Positions 56,826-64,000 of a DNA stretch of 64,000 bases are shown piece after piece. Location of the stretch: the NCBI GenBank assembly GCA_937139155.1, contig CAKZPI010000021.1, forward strand, positions 17,339 to 81,338. Direction: 5' to 3'. The notes beneath the pieces were generated by a model. The model saw only the letters and a list, made by a program, of their open reading frames with translations. It ran no database searches and was not told the DNA's origin. A program made the position numbers and the translations under genes. This DNA comes from an uncultured Flavobacteriales bacterium (GTDB taxonomy: Bacteria > Bacteroidota > Bacteroidia > Flavobacteriales > JBLHRE01). How positions within the stretch are numbered: the stretch's first letter is position 1; each line of letters begins with the position of its first letter.

Positions 56826-57767
56826 TTATTTCTTAAGAAAAATGGGTCCCATTTCTATTTTTTCAGTTTGAACCAGTGGCCTAACTTCACCTGTTTCCAA
56901 ATTTCTTTGGTAAATATTGTAATTACCTTTTTGGTCTCGATCGGAGTCAAAAATTAGGAGATTTCCATTCGGATGAACATCAAACCAACCTTCTACTCCG
57001 TCATCTCCGGTGAACCTGCTTACTTGTTTTGTGCTCAGATTAAGGCTTAAGATTCTATGAATCCCCTGATCTAATCCTATGAAAGCAATTTCATTTTCAG
57101 ACAACCACTTTGGCGGACCAATTAGATAGCCAGATACCTTTTGACTGGTTTTCTCCCGTTGGTAAACCCTTTCGGTTTGACCTGATTCAAGTTCATATAC
57201 CCAAAGTTCTTCTGTGTTATTGGTTAATAATCGATAGGCAATCCGGGATCCATCCATGTTGAACACGGGGTCGGCTAGCTTTGTTTCGTTTTGAATCAAC
57301 CAATTTAGGCTATCCTTTTCTAAATGATATAGAGCCAGGTTTTGGCTTCCATCCTCCTTTAAGCATAAGGCTAGGGTTTTTCCATTGGGATGCATTGAAA
57401 CCCATGAGTCAGGCAGTTCTTGGTTCAAAAGTTTCTTCCAATCTTTACCATCTGAGGAAACCGAATACAAGAAATATCTACGGTGGTTGGTATCTCGATC
57501 GGAAACCATTAATAAGCGCCCTTCATGGCTTGAGTAAACCCAGTCAACACCGGGTTGATTGCTCAGGTTCAGAGCATTCAGCCCATTCGCATCGGCTATA
57601 TAAACCTCATAATTATCGGCTTCTTGATTTTCAAGCACGTTATAGGCTATCAAAAACTCAGGTTCTTGGGCAGGGGATGCCTCTTCTTGGGCTTGAGGCT
57701 GCCTTTCTTCTTGAGGCTGAGTACAGGCTGCGGCCATTAGAAAAAGAGGAAGGAGTTTTATTTTCAT
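56826..57767 (-). CDS. TolB/PD40-like beta-propeller lipoprotein
   Basis: 313 aa from ATG 57767 (MKIKLLPLFLMAAAC; Cys 15 lipobox); the frame extends 48 bp further upstream across the terminator. PD40-like repeats: LSNQPGVDWVYSSHEGRLLM, PVFNMDGSRIAYR, GWFDVHPNGNLLIFDSDRD. Resembles TolB-like propellers involved in envelope complexes or peptidases; specific role unknown. Confidence 0.8.
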   Translation of the reverse strand: MKIKLLPLFLMAAACTQPQEERQPQAQEEASPAQEPEFLIAYNVLENQEADNYEVYIADANGLNALNLSNQPGVDWVYSSHEGRLLMVSDRDTNHRRYFLYSVSSDGKDWKKLLNQELPDSWVSMHPNGKTLALCLKEDGSQNLALYHLEKDSLNWLIQNETKLADPVFNMDGSRIAYRLLTNNTEELWVYELESGQTERVYQREKTSQKVSGYLIGPPKWLSENEIAFIGLDQGIHRILSLNLSTKQVSRFTGDDGVEGWFDVHPNGNLLIFDSDRDQKGNYNIYQRNLETGEVRPLVQTEKIEMGPIFLKK

Positions 57768-57778
57768 TGGTTGAAGGT

Positions 57779-57808
57779 AAAAAAAACCCGGGCTCAAGAA
57801 ACCCGGGC
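57779..57808 (-). terminator. Rho-independent terminator of the M1 peptidase gene
   Basis: On the minus strand two CCCGGG tracts pair over a 9-nt loop and are followed by eight T. Confidence 0.9.
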
Positions 57809-57830
57809 ATTTCAAAATTGATAAGTCTTA

Positions 57831-59675
57831 TTATTCCCCTCTCATCCGTAGTTCATCAGAGAAAGGAAAGGTATTATTGTCCCGGTTCCAATCTGCCATT
57901 CTCTGGCTTGGATCAATTTCAATGGACTTTATTTCATTGACAGGACGATCTATTTGGAACTCGTATTGAGGGTGGGTCCACGGCCAATCGGAAAGAACAT
58001 TCCAATTCTCACCTTCTGCTGGTTTTTCTCCCCTCATGATGGAAAGCGGAATGTTATACCATACCACATCTCCATTGGTGAACTCAACCTTTAGGTCAAT
58101 GGGCATAGGAAAACGCTCAACCCGTTCCAAGAGAATCTGGGTTCCCTTTTCGGAAGGAAGTACGGATTTAATGCCGTAATCAATCGGGTGCATTTGCTCA
58201 ACCAAATATTCGTGGTACCAGTCCAGTTCAAGTCCGGAAACTTTTTCCATCACCCTTTTAAAATCTCTAGGCTCTGGATGCTTAAACTTCCAGGTATTGT
58301 AGTACCGTTTCATTCCTTTTCGCACCTGGTCTTCTCCAATCACATATTCCAGCATGCTTAGGTAAACAGCCCCCATGCTGTAAGACCCAACCCCATAAGC
58401 CTGATTGGTTCCGTAATGGTCAGAATGCGTGGTCATGGGCTCGTAATTTCCATTGTTCAAAAGAGCAAAATAACCTCGGTAAGCCCCAGAATGAATGAAA
58501 TCAGAATTATCGCCAAACAGGGCTTTCCAAGCGATGTTTCCTACATAGGTATTGAAGCCCTCATCCATCCAAGCGTATTTGGCTTCATTGGTTGCCAAAA
58601 CCGCCTGATACCATGAGTGAATCATTTCATGAAGGGTAACTCCGGTAAGACTTCCAAGACTTCTTTCACCCGTAATTAGGGTAAGCATTGGGTATTCCAT
58701 TCCTCCATCACCTCCTTGAATAACAGAGTACTGTGGGTAAGGGTATTGGCCGAAATTCTCATTCATGAATTCAAACATATCCACGGTTCTAGGAATGAGT
58801 TCCTTCCAATTATCAACAATGGAGGTGTCGTTTTGATAATAGAAGTGAAGTTTTAGTCCATCTTTGGTTTCTACCACCTCATGTACATAGTCAGGGTCAG
58901 CGGCCCATGCAAAATCAATCACATTTTCAGCCTTGAAGATCCAGATGTATTTATCACCAGAGGGCTCGTCCGTATCCACTTCATGGCCCAGGTAGTCATG
59001 GCCAATTTCATTCGGATTTTGAAGCACTCCGGTGGCCCCAATCATGTATTTCTTATCCATTTTAATGGTCACATCGTAATCGCCCCAAATTCCGTGAAAT
59101 TCACGACCAATATATGGGTGGGCATGCCAGCCTTCCTGGTCGTATTCAGCCAATTTAGGATACCATTGGGTCATGCTGAACTCAATGCCTTCCTTATTGT
59201 CTCTTCCAGACCTTCTGATTTGAAGCGGAACCTGAGATTCGAAGTCCATACTCAATACTGTGGTTTCCCCAGGAAGTAGGGGCTTTTTCAATTCAACTTC
59301 TACTATGGTTCCTTCTACGTGGAAGTTTAATTTTTTCCCATCCTGCTTGAGCTTCTTTACCTTGTGGTAGCCAATTTCATCATCTTTTAGGTAAAAAATT
59401 CGGTCGGTAACCCTTCGGTCTGGGTCTTTAATGCTCCGGCTTCTAACGTCCATCATGCTTCCTGGCTGAAAAGCATTAAAGTAAAGGTGGTAAAATACCT
59501 TGTTTAAGGTATCAGGAGAATGGTTGGTGTATTCAATCTCTTGCTCCCCTGTGAACTGGTGCTTATCAGCATCCATGTCAATTACCATTTTGTAATTAGC
59601 TTCTTGCTGCCAGTAGGTTTGCGCTGAGGCGGATAAGGCAAAAAAGCTGGAAATAATTGCAATTTTTAGCTTCAT
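57831..59675 (-). CDS. M1 family metallopeptidase
   Basis: 614 aa from ATG 59675 (signal peptide IAIISSFFALSASAQ); the longer frame to 59795 is not preferred. Zinc motif LHEMIHSWYQ with WMDEGFNTY downstream, GGMEYPM exopeptidase motif. Unlike the other M1 enzyme here, it lacks a lipoprotein Cys and belongs to the subgroup with a shorter C-terminal domain. Exported aminopeptidase. Confidence 0.92.
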   Translation of the reverse strand: MKLKIAIISSFFALSASAQTYWQQEANYKMVIDMDADKHQFTGEQEIEYTNHSPDTLNKVFYHLYFNAFQPGSMMDVRSRSIKDPDRRVTDRIFYLKDDEIGYHKVKKLKQDGKKLNFHVEGTIVEVELKKPLLPGETTVLSMDFESQVPLQIRRSGRDNKEGIEFSMTQWYPKLAEYDQEGWHAHPYIGREFHGIWGDYDVTIKMDKKYMIGATGVLQNPNEIGHDYLGHEVDTDEPSGDKYIWIFKAENVIDFAWAADPDYVHEVVETKDGLKLHFYYQNDTSIVDNWKELIPRTVDMFEFMNENFGQYPYPQYSVIQGGDGGMEYPMLTLITGERSLGSLTGVTLHEMIHSWYQAVLATNEAKYAWMDEGFNTYVGNIAWKALFGDNSDFIHSGAYRGYFALLNNGNYEPMTTHSDHYGTNQAYGVGSYSMGAVYLSMLEYVIGEDQVRKGMKRYYNTWKFKHPEPRDFKRVMEKVSGLELDWYHEYLVEQMHPIDYGIKSVLPSEKGTQILLERVERFPMPIDLKVEFTNGDVVWYNIPLSIMRGEKPAEGENWNVLSDWPWTHPQYEFQIDRPVNEIKSIEIDPSQRMADWNRDNNTFPFSDELRMRGE

Positions 59676-59754
59676 AGGATTGATTTTAGGTTGGCTAAAA
59701 TTACCCATTTCCTGAAGGCTACCAAGTTTCTTGTTGAAGATTGTCTTAACTATG

Positions 59755-59762
59755 TACCTTTG
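59755..59762 (+). promoter_or_regulatory. Putative -7 box of M28 peptidase gene
   Basis: TACCTTTG matches TAnnTTTG, 22 bp before the ATG at 59785; a TTG about 21 bp upstream may be the -33 part. Confidence 0.4.
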
Positions 59763-59784
59763 GCTTCCCAAACTATTACATGCT

Positions 59785-61482
59785 ATGAAATCCATTTACT
59801 CAATATCAGTTCTTGTCCTTTTGGTTTTATCCGGATGTAGGCACCAAAACGAAGAGCTTAGCTGTGGGTTTTCTTGTCCAAAACTCCAGAAAAGAGTGTC
59901 AACCGATGTAGCTTATTTATCGGATGACTCCTTGGAAGGGCGAGAAGCGGGAACCGAAGGAGCGAGGAAAGCTGCCAAATACATCGCTGACCAGTTGAAA
60001 GCAACCAAGGTTGACCCGGTAAAATCTTTGGATGGATATTTCCAAGAGTTCAACTTTTTAAGCCCAGTTGAGGTAAACGACTCCTCCTACCTTGAAATCA
60101 AGGGTACGCGCTTTGAGTTGGGGAATGATTTCTACCCCATTAAACTTTCTGCCAAAAAAGGATATGCCAAAAACCTTGAATTGGTGGACGTAAATTTTGG
60201 AATTGAAAACAGGACTCTCAGGCAAAGAGATTATTCAAGCCTAAGAAATGAGGTGGAAGGAAAGGCCTTTATTTTAGACATTGGTTCACCCGATGGAATT
60301 CACCCGCATTCAGATTTTATTGAATATCATAACCCTGAGGGAAGAATCAAGGAGGCCATTGAAAGAGGGGCAGCCGCTGTTCTTTTGGTAGACCGGAAAG
60401 GTCAAGCCAAAAAGCCTCAAATGAATTTCAAAAACTTAGAATCGCTTGGGGTTCCAGTTCTTTACCTAAAGCATTCAGCAGATTCTTTGCTCCAATACGC
60501 GGCTGAGGTTTCCTTTGGGTTCTCAATCCAAGAAATTGAAAAAACCGGAAAGAATGTCCTTGGTTTCCTGAACAATGATAGAGAGTATACTGTAGTCATT
60601 GGGGCTCATTACGATCACCTAGGTTATGGGCATGAAGGCTCTTTGTACAGAGGTGAACCACAAGTTCACAATGGGGCGGATGACAATGCAAGTGGGGTGG
60701 CCGGAATGCTAGAGCTGGCAAGAAACCTCTCAAAAAGCAAAACCCATCCTTATAATTATTTATTCATTGCCTTTTCGGCAGAAGAAAAAGGCCTATTAGG
60801 TTCAAATCACTTTGCTAAAAACCCGGTCTATCCACTCTCAAAGATTGCTTACATGGTGAATATGGACATGATTGGAAGGCTTGATTCAAATACCTTGATC
60901 ATTAATGGGGTTGGATCATCACCTGCATTTTCAGTTCTTGATAGTGTGAATTGTTTAAACCTGAACCTGATCTTAAATGAGTCTGGCATCGGACCCTCAG
61001 ACCACACTTCCTTTTACTTAAAAGACATTCCTGTATTATCTTTCTTCACAGGGGCTCATGATGATTACCATAAGCCCACCGATGATTTTGAGAAAGTGAA
61101 CGTTGAGGGCATTGAGAAGGTTTTGACCTTTATTAAACAAATAGATGAGGCTATAGGCTCTAGAGGTTCTAAACCTGAATTCACCAAAACCAAAGAAAAG
61201 GAAGAACGAAAAGCGGCCGCTTTCAAGGTGACCTTGGGGGTGGTTCCGGACTATGGTTTCCAAGGCAAGGGCATGCGTATAGATGGAGTTACCGAAGGGA
61301 AAGTGGCGGATAAAGCAGGCATTCTTGCAGGAGACATTGTGGTTAAACTTGGAGCCTATAAGGTGGATGATATTTACGGATATATGGAAGCCCTAAGCAT
61401 TTATTCAGCAGGAGACACCAGCACGGTTTCCGTGAAAAGAAACGGGAAAATTCAAACCTTTAAAGTGCGGTTTAATGACTAA
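59785..61482 (+). CDS. M28 family peptidase with PA and PDZ domains
   Basis: 565 aa from ATG 59785 (lipoprotein signal ISVLVLLVLSGC). After a helical segment with SDDSLEGREAGTEGARKAAK comes a PA-like insert (about 120-240), then the zinc aminopeptidase core: GAHYDHLGYG (His, Asp), HNGADDNASGVA (Asp), SAEEKGLLGS (Glu-Glu), MVNMDMIGRL (Asp) and HDDYHKPTDDF (His). A C-terminal PDZ follows (DYGFQGKGMRIDGVTEGKVA). Overlaps gpsA by 8 bp. Confidence 0.94.
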   Translation: MKSIYSISVLVLLVLSGCRHQNEELSCGFSCPKLQKRVSTDVAYLSDDSLEGREAGTEGARKAAKYIADQLKATKVDPVKSLDGYFQEFNFLSPVEVNDSSYLEIKGTRFELGNDFYPIKLSAKKGYAKNLELVDVNFGIENRTLRQRDYSSLRNEVEGKAFILDIGSPDGIHPHSDFIEYHNPEGRIKEAIERGAAAVLLVDRKGQAKKPQMNFKNLESLGVPVLYLKHSADSLLQYAAEVSFGFSIQEIEKTGKNVLGFLNNDREYTVVIGAHYDHLGYGHEGSLYRGEPQVHNGADDNASGVAGMLELARNLSKSKTHPYNYLFIAFSAEEKGLLGSNHFAKNPVYPLSKIAYMVNMDMIGRLDSNTLIINGVGSSPAFSVLDSVNCLNLNLILNESGIGPSDHTSFYLKDIPVLSFFTGAHDDYHKPTDDFEKVNVEGIEKVLTFIKQIDEAIGSRGSKPEFTKTKEKEERKAAAFKVTLGVVPDYGFQGKGMRIDGVTEGKVADKAGILAGDIVVKLGAYKVDDIYGYMEALSIYSAGDTSTVSVKRNGKIQTFKVRFND

Positions 61483-62470
61483 ACCCTTACATATATCTGT
61501 AATTGGTGGGGGCTCTTGGGCAACCGCCATTGTGAAAATGCTGACCACTAAAGATCAGTCCATTTCATGGTGGCTTAGGAGAGAGGAAACCTTAGACTAT
61601 ATTAAAAAGTTTAAACACAATCCTGACTACCTCCGTTCGGTTGATTTGCCCGTTGAAAAAATTCAATTGAATACCGACATCAATCAGGTGGTGGAAGCCT
61701 CGGATCTAATTATCCTGGCCATCCCCTCTGCCTTTTTGAAACAGGCCTTAGAGAAATTAACGGTTCCCCTTCAGGGCAAAATTGTTTTCTCGGCCATCAA
61801 AGGAATCGTTCCTCAAGACAATATGATTGTGGGTGAATTCATTCATACCAAATATGGGGTTCCTTATGAGCGAATAGGCGTAATCACGGGTCCATGCCAC
61901 GCAGAAGAAGTGGCCCTTGAAAGGCTGAGCTACCTAACTCTTGCCTGTCAAAACATTGATCTTGCCCAAGCTCTTGCCGAAAGAATCTCATGCAGATTCA
62001 TAAAAACCGTTGTTTCGGAAGATATTTACGGAACGGAATATTCGGCCGTACTTAAAAATGTGGTAGCCCTTGCAGCAGGAATTTGCCACGGGGTTGGTTA
62101 TGGAGATAATTTCCAGGCGGTATTAATTTCAAATGCCATTCGAGAAATTAAGCGCTTCGTTGATCGGGTGCACCCCATTGATCGAGATATTAATGAGTCG
62201 GCTTATTTGGGAGACCTCTTGGTGACGGCCTATTCTCAGTTTTCGCGCAATAGAACCTTCGGAAATATGATCGGAAAAGGATACTCCGTTCGTTCGGCCC
62301 AAATGGAAATGAATATGATTGCCGAAGGCTATTATGCCACTGCATGCTTGAAAGAGATCAACCAAAACTTGGAAGTGGATATGCCCATCCTGGAAATGGT
62401 GTATAATATTGTTTACGAAAATATTTCTCCCAGAATAGAGACCTCCCTTTTGGCGGATAAATTAAATTGA
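61475..62470 (+). CDS. gpsA: Glycerol-3-phosphate dehydrogenase [NAD(P)+]
   Basis: 331 aa. N-terminal NAD-binding fold ISVIGGGSWATAIVKML; substrate region ITGPCHAEEVALERLSYL; active-site Lys in YGTEYSAVLKNVVALAAGI. It makes sn-glycerol-3-phosphate for phospholipid synthesis. It overlaps both neighbours by a few bases, so is probably co-transcribed with the M28 peptidase. Confidence 0.96.
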   Translation: MTKPLHISVIGGGSWATAIVKMLTTKDQSISWWLRREETLDYIKKFKHNPDYLRSVDLPVEKIQLNTDINQVVEASDLIILAIPSAFLKQALEKLTVPLQGKIVFSAIKGIVPQDNMIVGEFIHTKYGVPYERIGVITGPCHAEEVALERLSYLTLACQNIDLAQALAERISCRFIKTVVSEDIYGTEYSAVLKNVVALAAGICHGVGYGDNFQAVLISNAIREIKRFVDRVHPIDRDINESAYLGDLLVTAYSQFSRNRTFGNMIGKGYSVRSAQMEMNMIAEGYYATACLKEINQNLEVDMPILEMVYNIVYENISPRIETSLLADKLN

Positions 62471-62895
62471 TGGAGCAAAGGCTTTCAATGATTACCCTCT
62501 TGGTGAAAGACCTTAATCGAATGAAAAGGTTTTTTCTTGAATTGGGTTGGAAGCCCTCAGAAAGGTCTAGCGCCGAATTGGTTTTATTCCCTCTTCCCGG
62601 AATTGTTTTAGGCCTTTTCCCCCTTTCGGGGATGACCAAAGAAACAGGATTGCCTGAGTCAGAGCTCGAGAAAGGGGCTGGAATTCTTTCCTATAACTGC
62701 CGGTCCTTGGAAGAATTAAACCATCTTTTTGAAACCATACCAAAGCTTGGATGCAGGCTAGTAAAAAAGCCTCATAAAACCTACTGGGGCGGTCATGCCG
62801 GATTTTTCAAGGACCCGGAAGGGAATCTTTGGGAAGCTAGCTTCAATCCGAAAATGAAATTTAATTCAGATGGTTCTTTGAGTCTAGAAAAGTAA
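62467..62895 (+). CDS. VOC family protein
   Basis: 142 aa glyoxalase/bleomycin-resistance fold: MITLLVKDLNRMKRFFLELG, metal-ligand-like positions in FKDPEGNLWEASF. The VOC family is diverse, so the substrate cannot be stated. Four-base overlap with gpsA; converges on the outer-membrane protein gene with a 12-bp overlap. Confidence 0.85.
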   Translation: MMEQRLSMITLLVKDLNRMKRFFLELGWKPSERSSAELVLFPLPGIVLGLFPLSGMTKETGLPESELEKGAGILSYNCRSLEELNHLFETIPKLGCRLVKKPHKTYWGGHAGFFKDPEGNLWEASFNPKMKFNSDGSLSLEK

Positions 62896-64000
62896 AGGCC
62901 GTTCAGAAAAATTCCATTTTATGCCCATTCCGAAATACCGGTTAGTGGTGGATTCTAAGGCATTGCTTGAATTTCTAAACCAGAGGTTCGCGAAAACCTT
63001 AATTTCTTGGTCAAATCGATAGGCCAGCTCCCAGTTGCTCATAAATACCGTGGTGGTTAGGCCTTGCCCAATTTCATTCCCATAATCCAATTCTCGTGAA
63101 CCATAGGGCAAGAAAATATTTCCGCCCCAATTGGATCCGGCGCTGTCTGCCCCATAAACCATGTAAAGATTGCTTGATTCAAGGGTCCACCTTTCTTTAA
63201 AGGCATACCGAAACCTGAACAAACCTTCTTTCAAATTGGCTCCCATGGGGTGAGCCATGGGTTGACTAAAATGGGTGTAGTTTGCTTGATTGCTTGAGTC
63301 TCTATGGGTGTACATAAAAGGCCGAATCAAATTGTATTCAACCTGTGCATCCAAATTTTCCACCCCGAAAAGATTAATGGCTTTTAAGCCGAGCTGCAAT
63401 CCGTATTTATTGGCCCACCAACCTGTTCTCGCTTTGAGTTCTTTGGCCTTGAATTCGTCTAATAAAAACTGAGAATAGAACTTAAGTCTAAAAGGAAGTA
63501 AAGCATTAAAATCCGCGCCAAGCATAGAATTATCCGGGCTTCCTAAATTGTGTTCAACCGTTCGGTAAAGAATTATTGGATTCAAATAATTCAGTTCAAA
63601 GCCTTGATCTCTATGGTAAACCACTCCTTCAAAAATTCCGAAATTGATTTTTTCATTGAGGTCAATGGATAAATGATGAATGGCCACATACTTTTTTGGG
63701 TTCACATTATCTCCTGGAAAGAACTGGGAGGAGTAGGTTGTTAATTCTTTATACAGGTTTTGGTATTTGAATTTCCAAAGTTGGGTGTTCAACCTTAAGT
63801 AGAGGTGGTTGTTTGCATAATCTGAAAGAAAAATAGACCGCATTCCATGTCCAATGAACTGTTGTCCATGACCAAACTCTAGGCCAATGGATTTTGTGAT
63901 TTGGGTAGAAATTCCGCCTTGCGAAACCAAATAGGTATAATGCTGCCTTCCCGATCCGTAAAGAGTAGTAAAAACATCATCTACACTTCCTTTGTTTAAA
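62884..64000 (-). CDS. Wzi/RemB-like outer-membrane protein, C-terminal part
   Basis: The frame stays open to the window's end (codons before 63930 read SVDDVFTTLYGSGRQHYTY), so the N-terminus is missing; about 371 residues are visible. Alternating beta-strands with many Tyr/Phe/Asn; EFGHGQQFIGHGMRSIFLSD is characteristic of capsule-assembly Wzi/gliding protein RemB-type barrels (GxGQxxIGxGxRSLLLSD). A surface-polysaccharide or gliding role is inferred. Confidence 0.75.
   Translation of the reverse strand, partial: LNKGSVDDVFTTLYGSGRQHYTYLVSQGGISTQITKSIGLEFGHGQQFIGHGMRSIFLSDYANNHLYLRLNTQLWKFKYQNLYKELTTYSSQFFPGDNVNPKKYVAIHHLSIDLNEKINFGIFEGVVYHRDQGFELNYLNPIILYRTVEHNLGSPDNSMLGADFNALLPFRLKFYSQFLLDEFKAKELKARTGWWANKYGLQLGLKAINLFGVENLDAQVEYNLIRPFMYTHRDSSNQANYTHFSQPMAHPMGANLKEGLFRFRYAFKERWTLESSNLYMVYGADSAGSNWGGNIFLPYGSRELDYGNEIGQGLTTTVFMSNWELAYRFDQEIKVFANLWFRNSSNALESTTNRYFGMGIKWNFSERPLLF

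Overview
This 64 kb window reads as a piece of a Bacteroidota chromosome, most likely an aquatic Flavobacteriales (Cryomorphaceae/Schleiferiaceae-like). The family-level guess is weak. The phylum call rests on many type IX secretion (T9SS) sorting domains, CHU_C/gliding-type C-termini, a large two-part IspG, a PNGase F-type glycoprotein and Bacteroidota-type -7 boxes (TAnnTTTG) ahead of several genes. The encoded proteins look like those of a heterotrophic bacterium with many secreted metallopeptidases (M61, two M1, one M28).

Left chromosomal block (1-11.1 kb): the end of dnaE, trxA, a DUF58 gene, a response regulator, a CheB-CheR-PAS-kinase-REC hybrid and an M61 peptidase. A gene-poor junction (11.1-13.2 kb) follows. 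It holds three 28-bp-spaced palindromic operators with only a stub of a gene, an excisionase-type antitoxin/PIN toxin pair, and decayed tRNA-Asp-like sequences.

Integrated element (about 13.2-35.05 kb). The right end abuts the 3' end of tRNA-Leu(CAA) with a tyrosine integrase beside it; I could not find the matching left attachment site. Order: divergent repressor/early region, a primase-SF3 helicase, an attC-like palindrome with a small cassette-like gene, two large T9SS-secreted cargo proteins, small hypotheticals, a highly structured intergenic RNA candidate preceded by a 17-bp operator also present at the repressor promoter, a membrane protein on the opposite strand, and a tightly overlapping operon of 15 genes (26.0-33.6 kb). 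That operon encodes spike/fibre-like proteins, a set of small single-span membrane proteins and a lysis cassette (GH24 lysozyme, holin-like protein, unimolecular spanin-like lipoprotein). No terminase, portal, recognisable major capsid protein or packaging ATPase is visible. This makes the element the best candidate for an undescribed system: a phage-like element, perhaps non-tailed or a satellite, whose virion genes are not recognisable. Within it, the lysozyme ends on a ten-A slippery run from which a -1 shift would append a transmembrane tail that stops exactly at the next start codon.

Right chromosomal block (35.1-64 kb): a TIGR03032-type protein, an FG-GAP T9SS protein, a Fic-like protein that has lost its catalytic motif, a PIN toxin module embedded between two copies of an unusual heptanucleotide-repeat region, M1 peptidase, PF04020 membrane protein, CHAT-like protein, ispG, PNGase F-like protein, YHS protein, ACMSD-like amidohydrolase, AlkD and Ogt DNA-alkylation repair proteins, second M1 and M28 peptidases, gpsA, a VOC protein and the end of a Wzi/RemB-type outer-membrane protein.
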